Positions 9,795 to 18,567 are shown, numbered from the stretch's first letter. The stretch: DNA of 64,000 nucleotides from Xylanimicrobium pachnodae JCM 13526 = NBRC 107786 (GCA_001592145.1 BCWJ01000013.1:59518-123517), one strand, 5' to 3'. The notes: generated by a model from the sequence alone, not told the origin. A program made the numbers and translations.

Positions 9795-12700
9795 ATGCTT
9801 GGCGCCACCCGCATCACCGTGCATCCCGGCGAGGACGTGCTGCTCCCTGCCGGGGTGCCGTTCGACGGCCTGCGCGGCCCCTTGGCCGACCTGTTGCGGC
9901 GCCCCGAGCTCCGGCACGTGCCGATGCTGGCCGACGGCGTCGACCTGAGCGGGAGCACCGTGGTCGGGGAGCGGCCTCTGCTGCCCGGGGTGACGGTGCG
10001 GGCCGCAACGCCGGTGCGACGTGCCGCGGCCCCGGGTGCGACGCTCCGCGACCCGGCCGCTCGTCTCTCCGACGTCGTCGCGGCGCCCTGGGTCGTCGCG
10101 CGGACCACGGGTGCGCAGGCCGGCGAGCTGTGGCCGTTGCGGCCGGGGGCACCCATCGACCTGCCGGGCGGGTTGCGCGCCCGGGTGACCCGCCGCGGCA
10201 CGGTGCGTGTGGGCGGGCGCATCCGGCGGTGGCGCCCGGGGGTGCTCGTCCACGCCGGGGGCGGCTACCTCCTGGCGCGGTCGGGGAGCGCGGAGGAGCT
10301 GCTGGCGGGGATCGCCCCGGCGGTGGCGCCCGGGTCGGCCGCGGCGGCGCGCACCTCGCCGGCCACCATGGTGGGTACCGCCCTGCTCCCGGCGCTGGGC
10401 GCCGTGACGCTCGCGGTGATCCTGCGGCAGCCCACGTTCGCGCTCTTCGCCGTGGTGGGCCTGCTCGGCGCGGTTCCTCAGGTGGTCACGGCGATACGCC
10501 GACGCCGGGCGGACGCCGACCCGGCCGGCGGGGTCGCTGCAGGTCGTGGCGCTGGACCTGGCGCCGCCGGTCGACGCGCCCGAGGTGGTGACACGGCGGG
10601 CCGCGTGCGTCGCTCCGCGCGCGGGGCCCGCGCCGAGGCCGCCGCGCCGCCGGGCGGTCTGCCCGCACCCGACGTCCTGGCTCGCGCCGCGACCGCCGCC
10701 CTGGCCGCGTCGGACACCACGTGGCGGGAAGTCCTGCGGGAACGGTCGGCGGCTCCGCTCCGGGACGGTCCGTCACGTGCGCCGCACCGCCCGGCCCGGG
10801 CGGCCCTCCCCGACGGAGCCCTCGCGGTCCGGGGGCCGGGGCCTGACGCCCTCGCCGCGGCGCGGGCCGTGGTGGCGGGACTGGTGGCCGAGGGGCGGGC
10901 GGTGCACGCGTCGGGGCCGCACGCGAGCGCATGGGCCTGGTGCCGGTGGATCGACGGCGATCCCACCGTCGTGGTGACCCACCCGACCGGCCCCGATGAC
11001 CCGCTCGACACCGCGAGCGCCGCCCACCGGGCCGGCGACGACGTCGTCCTCGTGCTGCCGCCAGGTGCCGCCGTGCCGCCGTGGTGCCGGGCGGTGCTCG
11101 ACGTCGCCGGCGCACGGTCCACGCCACCCTCGCCGTCCACGGTGGTCGCGCATCACGGGCAGGCGGGCGGGGGCGTCGTGTCCGGGCCGTTCGTGGGGGT
11201 CACCGAGGCGTGGGCGGAGCGGTTTGCCCGGCAGGTGGCCGCGGTGCGCGCACTGGGCCGCGACATCGGCGCGGTGTGCACGCGGGCGGGAGCCGGGCGA
11301 CCTGAGGACGCACGGGACACACCCCCGGACGGCGCGGGCGCGGCAGACCCGGCGGACGCGCGGCTACCGGCCGTGGTGTCGCTCGCCACCCTGCTGGCGA
11401 CGGCGGACGACGGCGCGGGCGTCGGCGTCTGGGAGATCCCGCTCGGGGTCGGCGTGGACGGCCGGACGGTGACGTTCGACCTGGTGGCCGACGGTCCGCA
11501 CCTGCTGGTGGCGGGCACCACGGGAGCCGGCAAGTCGGAGCTCCTGCAGGCGCTGGTGCTGGCGCTCGCGCTGCGGCACACCCCCACCGAGCTGACGCTG
11601 GCCCTCATCGACTTCAAGGGTGGGGCGTCGTTCGGCCCGTGCGCGGGGCTGCCGCACGTCGTCGGGCAGGTGAGCGATCTGGACGTCGGGCTCGCCGCGC
11701 GAGCGCTGGACGGGCTGCGTGCCGAGCTGGCGCGGCGCAAGGCGCTGCTGGCCGAGCACGGTGTGGCCGACGTGGCCGCGCTGCCGTCGGGTGCCGTGCC
11801 GCGGCTCGTGGTGGTGGTCGACGAGTTCCGGGCGCTCGCCGACGATCTGCCCGAGCTGCTGCCCGGTCTGCTGCGGGTCGCCGCCCAGGGGCGCTCCCTG
11901 GGCGTGCACCTGGTGCTGGCGACGCAGCGCCCCGCGGGGGCGGTCTCGGCGGACGTGCGCGCCAACGTGTCCGCGCGCCTCGCGCTGCGGGTGGTGGACG
12001 CGGCCGACTCGCACGACGTGCTCGACTCCCCTGCCGCGGCCCGCATCCCGGCCGGCGTCCCGGGCCGCGCCGTGCTGCGGGTCGGCGCGGGCGAACCGGT
12101 GGCCCTGCAGTGCGCGTACGCGGGTGCGCCCGCGGCGTCGTCCGCTCCGGCGGCGGTGTACCGGGCGCCGACCTGGCCGGACCGGGCCGCTTCCCGCCCG
12201 TCGGCGAGCGCCACGTCGGGTGCGGGGCCCGACGTCGTGGCCGGGCTCGTCGAGAGAGCGCGGACCGCGGCCGCGGCCTCCCCGGCTCCGCCGTGGCCCG
12301 CACCATGGCTGCCACCCCTGCCTGCGACGGTGGACCTCGCCGACGTCGGCGAGGCGACGCTTCGCGGGCCGCACGGCACGGGTCCCGCTGCGCTCCCCCT
12401 CGCGCTCGGCGACGCGCCGACCGTCCCGGCGCGGGTGCCGGTCGCGTGGGACCCGGCCCACGGGCACCTGGCGATCCTGGGGCGGGCGCGATCGGGTCGG
12501 TCGACGGCGCTGCGCACGCTCGCCCACGCGGCCCTCGAGCGCGGCTGGCACGTGCACGCGCTCGTCCCTCCGGCGTCGGGCGCCGCGCTGGCTCCGCTGG
12601 CCGGGCACCCGGGGCTCGGCACGCTGGCCGGTACCGGAGACCCACGCCGCGCGGTCCGGCTGCTGCGGCTCCTGCGCCGCCGCCCCCCGGGCGCCCCACC

Positions 12701-13790
12701 CGCACTGGTCCTGATCGACGACGTCGACGAGCTGCGCGCGGCGCTCGCCACACCCACGGGGGACCCCGTGGCCGCCGCGCTGGCGGACGGCACGGCCGCG
12801 TTCGCGGTCACGTCCGCGTCGGCGGGGGTCGGGGGGCTCGCCTCCCGGTTCGGCCCCCGCCTCGTGCTGACGAGCTCCGATGCGACCGCCGATGCGATGC
12901 TCGGCGCGCCGTCCCGGTTCGCGGGTCGCGGTGGTGCTCCGGGGCGCGGGGTCTGGCTGGGAGGTGCGGAGCCGCTGGAGTGCCAGGTGGCACTCGCGCA
13001 GGGACGCCCGGAGCCGGGCGCTGCCGGGGACCACCCACCGGCCCGGGTGCTGCCGCTGCCCCGCACCGTCGACCTCGCCGCCCTGCGCCGGACCGCGCCG
13101 CACGCGATCGGCATCGGCGGCGACCAGGCGGTGCCGCTCGGGCTCGCGGCTCCGAGCGGCGCCCTGGTCGTCGGCCCCCGTGGGGCGGGCAGGACGACGA
13201 CGCTGCGCCTGCTGCTGGGTGCTCTCGCGGCGCCCGGCACCCACCGCAACGGTTCCGCGACGCCGCCGGTGGTCATGGCCCGTGACCGGGCTCTGCTCGC
13301 CGAGGCGGCCCGGCGCGGGGCGCGCGCGGAGCCGCCCACCGGGGTCGCCCTGCGCACGCTGCTCGCGCAGCTCTCGCCGCACGCCCCTCACGACCGGGAG
13401 GGGTCGCTGCTCGCACCTGTCGTGGTGATCGACGACGCCGACGTCCTCGCGCAGAGCGCACCCCTGGAGACGGAGCAGCTCGCCGAGCTGGCGGCGGACG
13501 GGGCGGTGACCGTGCTCGCCGCGGCCGGCACGCTCACCGCCGCGATGGCCCAGCGGGGACTGCTCGCCCAGCTCCGCGCCACCCGCACCGGCCTGGTGCT
13601 GTCGCCCTTCGACCGCGGGGCGCAGGACGTGTTCGGCGTGCCGCTCGACGACGCCGTGGACCCAGGGGCGCCCGGACCCGGGCGCGCGGTCCTGGTCGAG
13701 GACGGCGCCGTCACGGCGATCCAGCTCGCGGCGCCGGGGGAGGAAGCGCGCCGACCCGGGGAACCCGTCAGCGCCCGGTGGTCTCCGTGA
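9795..13790 (+). CDS. Orphan EccC/EssC-like FtsK/SpoIIIE-domain membrane ATPase
   Basis: A 1331-residue protein with the layout of type VII secretion motor ATPases. It has an N-terminal region of about 190 residues, two adjacent membrane helices at about 195-230 followed by an Arg cluster, then three P-loop cores. Core 1 has an intact Walker A (GTTGAGKSELL, Lys580) and Walker B (LVVVVDEFRAL). Cores 2 and 3 are degenerate, with Arg in place of the P-loop Lys (RARSGRSTALR, Arg902; PRGAGRTTTLR, Arg1133), as in EccC. No WXG100, EccB, EccD, EccE or mycosin gene is present in the window. Codon bias between about 10530 and 10630 fits the +1 frame better, suggesting two compensating indels or errors. 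A role in protein or DNA translocation is plausible; the substrate is unknown. Confidence 0.8.
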   Translation: MLGATRITVHPGEDVLLPAGVPFDGLRGPLADLLRRPELRHVPMLADGVDLSGSTVVGERPLLPGVTVRAATPVRRAAAPGATLRDPAARLSDVVAAPWVVARTTGAQAGELWPLRPGAPIDLPGGLRARVTRRGTVRVGGRIRRWRPGVLVHAGGGYLLARSGSAEELLAGIAPAVAPGSAAAARTSPATMVGTALLPALGAVTLAVILRQPTFALFAVVGLLGAVPQVVTAIRRRRADADPAGGVAAGRGAGPGAAGRRARGGDTAGRVRRSARGARAEAAAPPGGLPAPDVLARAATAALAASDTTWREVLRERSAAPLRDGPSRAPHRPARAALPDGALAVRGPGPDALAAARAVVAGLVAEGRAVHASGPHASAWAWCRWIDGDPTVVVTHPTGPDDPLDTASAAHRAGDDVVLVLPPGAAVPPWCRAVLDVAGARSTPPSPSTVVAHHGQAGGGVVSGPFVGVTEAWAERFARQVAAVRALGRDIGAVCTRAGAGRPEDARDTPPDGAGAADPADARLPAVVSLATLLATADDGAGVGVWEIPLGVGVDGRTVTFDLVADGPHLLVAGTTGAGKSELLQALVLALALRHTPTELTLALIDFKGGASFGPCAGLPHVVGQVSDLDVGLAARALDGLRAELARRKALLAEHGVADVAALPSGAVPRLVVVVDEFRALADDLPELLPGLLRVAAQGRSLGVHLVLATQRPAGAVSADVRANVSARLALRVVDAADSHDVLDSPAAARIPAGVPGRAVLRVGAGEPVALQCAYAGAPAASSAPAAVYRAPTWPDRAASRPSASATSGAGPDVVAGLVERARTAAAASPAPPWPAPWLPPLPATVDLADVGEATLRGPHGTGPAALPLALGDAPTVPARVPVAWDPAHGHLAILGRARSGRSTALRTLAHAALERGWHVHALVPPASGAALAPLAGHPGLGTLAGTGDPRRAVRLLRLLRRRPPGAPPALVLIDDVDELRAALATPTGDPVAAALADGTAAFAVTSASAGVGGLASRFGPRLVLTSSDATADAMLGAPSRFAGRGGAPGRGVWLGGAEPLECQVALAQGRPEPGAAGDHPPARVLPLPRTVDLAALRRTAPHAIGIGGDQAVPLGLAAPSGALVVGPRGAGRTTTLRLLLGALAAPGTHRNGSATPPVVMARDRALLAEAARRGARAEPPTGVALRTLLAQLSPHAPHDREGSLLAPVVVIDDADVLAQSAPLETEQLAELAADGAVTVLAAAGTLTAAMAQRGLLAQLRATRTGLVLSPFDRGAQDVFGVPLDDAVDPGAPGPGRAVLVEDGAVTAIQLAAPGEEARRPGEPVSARWSP

Positions 13791-14220
13791 CGACCCGGGG
13801 CAGGAGAAGGACGAACACGACGCCCGCGGCGAGCACCACCAGCACGACGCCCAGGAGCACCGCCCACACCGAGCCGGTGGCGATCGCGGTGGCGCCCACC
13901 ACGGCCTGGAACAGCTGCCAGGTCATCGCGACCGACCGGCCCGTGCGCCGGCCCCGCGCCATCGCCCGGCCGGCGGCGACCAGCGCCCACGCGATGCCCA
14001 GGGCACACACGACCAGGAACACGGCCATCGCGATCTGGCGCCCGGCGAACTCGCCCCGCACGACCAGGTCGACCACCACGGCGAGCGCGCCGACGGCCAG
14101 CAGGAGGGCCTCCCCGGTCAGCGCGGCCCGGAGCACTCGCACGCCGGGCGATGGCGCGCGATGATCGGAACCTGCGCCCTCAGGAGCCGGTCCCGGTTCG
14201 GTCGTGGGGTGCTGGGACAT
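13768..14220 (-). CDS. Small four-helix membrane protein of unknown function
   Basis: A 150-residue protein with a hydrophilic, Pro-rich N-terminal 35 residues and four predicted membrane helices (GEALLLAVGALAVVV, AMAVFLVVCALGIAWALV, FQAVVGATAIATG and VWAVLLGVVLVVLAAGVV). It converges with the EccC/EssC-like gene and overlaps its 3' end by 23 bp. The ATG complementary to 14218-14220 (MSQHPTTEPG) is chosen over one 16 codons upstream because it has an AGGTAGGG-like ribosome site and the upstream residues look non-coding. Proteins like this occur beside whiB1 in related genomes, but I cannot assign a function. Confidence 0.7.
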   Translation of the reverse strand: MSQHPTTEPGPAPEGAGSDHRAPSPGVRVLRAALTGEALLLAVGALAVVVDLVVRGEFAGRQIAMAVFLVVCALGIAWALVAAGRAMARGRRTGRSVAMTWQLFQAVVGATAIATGSVWAVLLGVVLVVLAAGVVFVLLLPRVVTETTGR

Positions 14221-14319
14221 GAACGAACACCCTACCTGTGACCTGCGGTTCTTCGTCAGTGTGAGCAAAAACTCAGGGGTCGGGCACCAGAAATCTGGCG
14301 ATTACCTCTTGTGCCCCGC

Positions 14320-14334
14320 TTCACGAGATGTGAA
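14320..14334. promoter_or_regulatory. Inverted repeat in the whiB1 leader
   Basis: TTCAC-GAGAT-GTGAA, about 145 bp before whiB1, in the most AT-rich part of the intergenic region. It could be a regulator site, but it does not match the Crp consensus orientation (TGTGA-N6-TCACA) known at mycobacterial whiB1. Confidence 0.3.
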
Positions 14335-14478
14335 TCTTAAACCAGTTCCCCCACCAACCAATCGGCTGACCTGTGCCCTCCTCCCGCTCCCGTCGCATGC
14401 CTGCGCGGAGCGGGTTCCGCGTTCGCTCGCAGAACGAGGAGCGCGGGCCGAGCCACCGCGACACCCAAGGAGATCGAC

Positions 14479-14727
14479 ATGGATTGGCGCCACAAGGCCG
14501 CCTGCCTCGACGAGGACCCCGAGCTCTTCTTCCCCATCGGCAACACCGGCCCCGCGCTGCTCCAGATCGAGGAGGCCAAGCAGGTGTGCCGTCGGTGCGA
14601 GGTCGTCGACACATGCCTCAAGTGGGCGATCGAGTCCGGCCAGGACGCGGGCGTCTGGGGCGGCATGTCCGAGGACGAGCGCCGCGCCCTGAAGCGCCGC
14701 ACGGCCCGCGCCCGCCGCGCCGGCTGA
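14479..14727 (+). CDS. whiB1: WhiB-family iron-sulfur regulator, WhiB1-like
   Basis: An 82-residue WhiB protein. Four cysteines (Cys9, Cys37, Cys40, Cys46; spacing Cx27Cx2Cx5C) would bind a [4Fe-4S] cluster, and VWGGMSEDERRALKRR gives the G(V/I)WGG turn and basic C-terminal region. WhiB1 is an essential, NO-sensitive transcription factor in mycobacteria that binds the housekeeping sigma factor. The convergent pdtaS gene downstream repeats the whiB1-pdtaS pairing seen in Mycobacterium, which supports the WhiB1 assignment over other WhiB classes. AAGGAG lies 6 nt before the ATG. About 250 bp of relatively AT-rich leader lies upstream. Confidence 0.88.
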   Translation: MDWRHKAACLDEDPELFFPIGNTGPALLQIEEAKQVCRRCEVVDTCLKWAIESGQDAGVWGGMSEDERRALKRRTARARRAG

Positions 14728-14751
14728 CACCCGCGCCACCCAGCACCCGCG

Positions 14752-14789
14752 CAGAGCCGCCCGGTCCCCGACGGACCAGGGCGGCTCTG
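14752..14789. terminator. Bidirectional hairpin between whiB1 and pdtaS
   Basis: CAGAGCCGCCC (14752-14762) pairs with GGGCGGCTCTG (14779-14789), and inside it GGTCC pairs with GGACC around a 5-nt loop. It lies between two convergent genes, where a shared terminator is expected. Confidence 0.7.
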
Positions 14790-14800
14790 GCGTCCCCGGG

Positions 14801-16279
14801 TCAGGCGCGGGAGCCGTCGCGCAGGCGGGCCTCGATGATCACCTCGGTGCCGCCACCCTCGCGTTCGCGCCAGTCGATCGACCCGTTGAGCTCGTTGGAC
14901 ACGAGAGTGCGCACGATCTGGTTGCCCAGCCCGGAGTCCGACGCGCGCCCGGCCTGGGCGATGTCCCCCACGATCCCCACGCCGTCGTCGGCCACGCGCA
15001 CCGTGAGGCGTGACCCGCTGCGTTCGACGTCGATCTGCACGGTGCCGGTCTCGCGCTCGTCGGGGAAGCCGTGCTCGACGGCGTTGGTGACCAGCTCGGT
15101 GAGCACGAGGGCGAGCGGCGTCGCGTCCTCGGCGGGCACCAGCCCGAACGAGCCGTTCTGGACGGTGCGCACCGAGGTGCGGGTCGAGGCGACCTCGGCG
15201 GTCATCCGCAGCGCGCGCTGCAGCATGCCGTCGAGCTCGACGTGCTCGTCGAGGGTCTGGGACAAGAACTCGTGCACCAGCGAGATGGTGGCGACGCGGC
15301 GGGTCGCCTCGTTGAGCGCCTCGCGCGCCTCGGGGATCTGCATGCGCCGGGACTGGAGCCGCAGCAGGGCGGCGACCGTGGCGAGGTTGTTCTTGACCCG
15401 GTGGTGGATCTCGCGGATCGTGGCGTCCTTGGACATGAGCTCGCGCTCGCGGCGGCGCAGCTCGGAGACGTCGCGGCACAGCAGCACGGCCCCGATGCGC
15501 TGCCCGTGGTCGGTCAGCGGCAGGGCGCGCAGGGAGAGCGCGACGCCGCGCGTCTCGATGTCGGTGCGCCACGGGGCCCGGCCCATGACCACGAGGGGCA
15601 ACGCCTCGTCCACCGTGGACTGATACTCGATGAGCCCGCTGGTGACCTCGACCAGCGACTGGCCCACGAGCGGCCCGATGATGCCCAGCCGGTGGAAGCA
15701 GGACAGCGCGTTCGGGGACGCGTACAGGACCTCACCCTCCGAGTTGAGGCGGATCAGACCGTCGCCCACGCGCGGGGCGCCGCGGCGCGGTCCGCTGGCC
15801 GCATGGGGGGACGGGAACTCCCCGCGCGCGATCATCGCCATGAGGTCGTCCGCGGACTCGACGTAGTTGAGCTCGAGGCGCGACGGCGTACGGCCGGAAC
15901 CCAGGTTCGTCTGGCGCGCCACGACCGCGACGGCACGCCCGTCGTGCACCACCGGCACGGCCTCCTCACGCACCGCGTAGGCGCCGAACCAGCGCGGCTC
16001 ACGGGTGCGCTGCGGCTTCATCTCGGTCAGTGCCGCCTCGAGCTGCGGGCGCTGGCCCTCCGGCGCGATGGACCCGACGACGTCGTCGTAGTGGACGGTG
16101 GCCCCGGTCGAGGGACGGCACTGCGCGACGGCGACGAAGCCACCGTCGCGCGAAGGCAGCCACAGGACCAGGTCGGCAAACGCCAGGTCGGAGATGACCT
16201 GCCAGTCCCCGGCGAGCAGGTGGAGCCACTCGACGTCCCCCGCGGGCAGGTCGGCGTGCAGGGCGATCAGCTCACTCAT
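14801..16279 (-). CDS. pdtaS: Sensor histidine kinase PdtaS-like (GAF-PAS-HisKA_2)
   Basis: A 492-residue cytosolic histidine kinase without membrane helices, like mycobacterial PdtaS, which senses nitric oxide and metals and signals through the RNA-binding regulator PdtaR. The N-terminal half is GAF-like (SELIALHADLPAGDVEWLHL, AQCRPSTGATV), then a PAS domain (about 150-260). The HisKA_2 box is DATIREIHHRVKNNLATVAA, with the phosphoacceptor in the His pair at 292-293, and the ATPase domain has LVLTELVTNAVEHGF and VADDGVG. A GTG three codons upstream is possible; the ATG gives an N-terminus aligning with known PdtaS. No pdtaR gene is in the window. Confidence 0.88.
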   Translation of the reverse strand: MSELIALHADLPAGDVEWLHLLAGDWQVISDLAFADLVLWLPSRDGGFVAVAQCRPSTGATVHYDDVVGSIAPEGQRPQLEAALTEMKPQRTREPRWFGAYAVREEAVPVVHDGRAVAVVARQTNLGSGRTPSRLELNYVESADDLMAMIARGEFPSPHAASGPRRGAPRVGDGLIRLNSEGEVLYASPNALSCFHRLGIIGPLVGQSLVEVTSGLIEYQSTVDEALPLVVMGRAPWRTDIETRGVALSLRALPLTDHGQRIGAVLLCRDVSELRRRERELMSKDATIREIHHRVKNNLATVAALLRLQSRRMQIPEAREALNEATRRVATISLVHEFLSQTLDEHVELDGMLQRALRMTAEVASTRTSVRTVQNGSFGLVPAEDATPLALVLTELVTNAVEHGFPDERETGTVQIDVERSGSRLTVRVADDGVGIVGDIAQAGRASDSGLGNQIVRTLVSNELNGSIDWREREGGGTEVIIEARLRDGSRA

Positions 16280-16430
16280 GGCGGACACGGGCCAAGCCTA
16301 CGGTTCCTGATCGCTCCCGGTACCCGAAGGCCCAGGTTGCGCGCGTACGAACACTGCAGGAACGCGGCGCGCCGGTAGGCTGCTGGCGACCGTCATTCAT
16401 CACCTCGCAGACGTCGCGTCAGGAGGCCTC

Positions 16431-16943
16431 GTGCGTCTCACCGTTGAGCTGACCTACCCCGCCAGCGTGGAGTCGGTGGCCGCGATGCTCGCCGACGCGC
16501 AGTACGTCCGTTGGCGGTCCACGCGCAGCGCCACCGCCCCGCAGGTGGCGCAGGCCGACCTGACCGGCACGGTGGACACGGGCTTCACGGTGGTGACGCG
16601 CCGCACGCTCGCGTCGGACGCGATCCCCGCGCAGGCCCGCCCGTTCGTGGGGGATCACCTGGAGATCCGGCACGCGGAGGTGTGGGAGCCGCCCACAGGT
16701 GATCACCTGGTGGGCACGGTGGCCCTGGAGATCGCCGGCGCCCCGGTGCGCGTGACGGGCACGGTCCGCCTGGAGCCGGTGCCCGGTGACGGTGCCCGCC
16801 AGGTGTACGACGGTGAGGTGCGCGCCACGGTCCCGCTGTTCGGCGCCGTCGTCGAGCAGGCCGCGGCGAACGCGGTGCGCTCCACGCTGCTCGCCGAGGG
16901 CCAGGCCGGCATCGAGTGGCTCACGGGCGCGAACCGATCATAA
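16431..16943 (+). CDS. DUF2505 family protein (SRPBCC-like fold)
   Basis: A 170-residue cytosolic protein starting MRLTVELTYPASVESVAAML, the characteristic opening of actinobacterial DUF2505 proteins, which resemble START/SRPBCC ligand-binding domains. It keeps the family pattern of alternating strands with DHLVGTVALEIAGAPVRVTG in the middle and a C-terminal helix VEQAAANAVRSTLLAEGQ. The GTG start follows AGGAGG at 16421-16426. It is divergent from pdtaS. The biochemical role of the family is not known. Confidence 0.8.
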   Translation: MRLTVELTYPASVESVAAMLADAQYVRWRSTRSATAPQVAQADLTGTVDTGFTVVTRRTLASDAIPAQARPFVGDHLEIRHAEVWEPPTGDHLVGTVALEIAGAPVRVTGTVRLEPVPGDGARQVYDGEVRATVPLFGAVVEQAAANAVRSTLLAEGQAGIEWLTGANRS

Positions 16944-16998
16944 CGATTTCGTAACCCCGCCGACGGACGGAAGTCTCTGACCTGCAGGTTTGCAGGCA

Positions 16999-17012
16999 TG
17001 GAAGCGTTCTCA
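16999..17012. promoter_or_regulatory. Upstream CebR-like operator
   Basis: TGGAAGCGTTCTCA resembles the actinobacterial CebR operator TGGGAGCGCTCCCA (11 of 14 positions). It lies 69 bp (centre to centre) upstream of the next operator and about 15 bp before a TTGACA box. Confidence 0.55.
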
Positions 17013-17026
17013 CCCGCACGTCAGGA

Positions 17027-17056
17027 TTGACACCTCGCCAGCACCGGGGCCAGAGT
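17027..17056 (+). promoter_or_regulatory. Possible promoter of the ceb operon
   Basis: TTGACA at 17027-17032 is a perfect -35 hexamer. An 18-bp spacer leads to CAGAGT at 17051-17056, a poor -10. It sits between one upstream and two downstream operator-like palindromes, the layout expected for repression. Confidence 0.4.
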
Positions 17057-17067
17057 CCCTCTCGTTG

Positions 17068-17105
17068 CGGTAGCGCTTCCACCCCCGCGGGTGGGAGCGC
17101 TACCA
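17068..17105. promoter_or_regulatory. Tandem CebR-like operators forming a larger inverted repeat
   Basis: CGGTAGCGCTTCCA (17068-17081) and TGGGAGCGCTACCA (17092-17105) each carry the AGCGCT core of LacI-family CebR sites, with centres 24 bp apart. Together they form a near-perfect longer inverted repeat (GGTAGCGCTTCC ... GGGAGCGCTACC). They lie 53 bp upstream of the binding-protein gene. The gene for the likely ligand-responsive repressor is the last in the operon. Confidence 0.78.
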
Positions 17106-17157
17106 GAACCATCAGCACCGTCGCACCGACTAGGTCGGACAAGACAAGGGAGTCCCA

Positions 17158-18501
17158 GTGGGTAGCAGCATCCGCACGCGCCGAGGCCTCGCAGCCACCG
17201 CGGGCATCGCCTCCATCACCCTCGCCCTCACCGCCTGTGGCGGCGGCGGCGACAACGACGCCGCCGGCGGCGATGACACCGGCTCCGGCGAGCAGGTGAC
17301 CATCAACGTCAGCACGTTCAACGCTCCCGGCTTCGGCGCCCCGACGGCCGACAAGCCGGGCGCCGACCTGTGGGCCGAGTACGAGAAGGACCACCCGAAC
17401 GTCAAGATCGTGGAGACGGTCGCCGACTCCTCGGACAACGCGCGCGCCGCCTTCAACACCGCCATCTCCACCGGCACCGGCGCCTACGACATCCAGATGG
17501 CCGACATCGACTGGATGCCGTCCATCACCGCCCTGGCCGACCAGTTCGTCGACCTCGCGCCCTACGCCAAGGAGGCGAAGGGCGACTGGCTCGACTGGAA
17601 GACCGCACAGGGCACCGTCGACGGCAAGCAGATCGGCCTGGGCACCGACATCGGCCCCGAGGGCATCTGCTACCGCTCCGACCTGTTCGAGGCCGCCGGC
17701 CTGCCCACCGACCGCGCGGAGGTCGCCACGGCCTTCGGCGGGGACGACGCCACGTGGGACTCGTTCTTCGAGCTGGGCGCGCAGTACACGGCCGCCACGG
17801 GCAAGGCGTTCTTCGACTCGTCGGCCGCGATCTTCCAGGGCATGGTCAACCAGATCGAGGAGTCGCACGTCGCCAAGGACGGCACCATCATCGCGACGAC
17901 GAACCCGCAGGTGAAGGCCGACTACGACCAGGTCACCACCGCCGCTCTCGCCGGGCAGTCCGCCGGGCTGAAGCAGTGGACGGACGACTGGAGCGCCGGG
18001 TTCAAGACCGACGCGTTCGCCGTGTCGCTGTGCCCCGCCTGGCTCGTGAACAACATCAAGGGCAACGCCGGCGAGGACTTCGTGGGCTGGGACATCGCCG
18101 ACGTCTTCCCCGGCGGGGGCGGCAACTGGGGCGGCTCGTTCCTGGTGGTCCCCGAGCAGTCGAAGGTCAAGGAGGAGGCCGCCAAGCTGGCCGCCTGGAT
18201 CACGGCCCCCGAGCAGCAGGCCAAGGTCTTCCTCGCGGCGTCGAACTTCCCGAGCTCGCCGACCGCCCAGGCCGACCCTGACGTCGCGGCCAAGACCGAC
18301 CCGTTCCTCAACGACGCGCCGGTGGGCAAGATCTTCGCCAACCGCGCCAAGGCCGTCACGGTCGTGCCGTTCAAGGGTGCGCAGTACTTCGACATCCAGA
18401 CGGCGATGGCCGACGCCCTCAACCGCGTCGACGTCGACAAGTCGCAGACCCCGGAGCAGTCCTGGGACCAGTGGGTCAACGACGTCAAGGCACTGAGCTG
18501 A
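17158..18501 (+). CDS. cebE: Cellobiose/cello-oligosaccharide ABC transporter, solute-binding lipoprotein
   Basis: A 447-residue family 1 extracellular binding protein that captures sugar for the two permeases encoded downstream. A basic n-region (RTRRGLAATAGIA) and hydrophobic stretch lead to the lipobox LTAC, so it is a membrane-anchored lipoprotein of about 420 residues after processing. A Gly/Asp-rich linker follows. The GTG start is preceded by AAGGGAG. Operator-like palindromes upstream, the GH1 glucosidase and the LacI repressor downstream reproduce the Streptomyces cebR/cebEFG-bglC locus. Other beta-glucosides remain possible substrates. A strong hairpin follows the stop codon. Confidence 0.85.
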   Translation: MGSSIRTRRGLAATAGIASITLALTACGGGGDNDAAGGDDTGSGEQVTINVSTFNAPGFGAPTADKPGADLWAEYEKDHPNVKIVETVADSSDNARAAFNTAISTGTGAYDIQMADIDWMPSITALADQFVDLAPYAKEAKGDWLDWKTAQGTVDGKQIGLGTDIGPEGICYRSDLFEAAGLPTDRAEVATAFGGDDATWDSFFELGAQYTAATGKAFFDSSAAIFQGMVNQIEESHVAKDGTIIATTNPQVKADYDQVTTAALAGQSAGLKQWTDDWSAGFKTDAFAVSLCPAWLVNNIKGNAGEDFVGWDIADVFPGGGGNWGGSFLVVPEQSKVKEEAAKLAAWITAPEQQAKVFLAASNFPSSPTAQADPDVAAKTDPFLNDAPVGKIFANRAKAVTVVPFKGAQYFDIQTAMADALNRVDVDKSQTPEQSWDQWVNDVKALS

Positions 18502-18567
18502 CCACAGCAGATCGCTGACCCGAGTCGCCGTGCCGGTCCCCCACCGGGTCTGACGGCGCACCACGGG

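Noticed and set aside
14320..14334. Crp/cAMP site at whiB1
   Set aside because: The half sites are in the opposite order (TTCAC...GTGAA) to the Crp consensus, so only an unspecified inverted repeat is reported.
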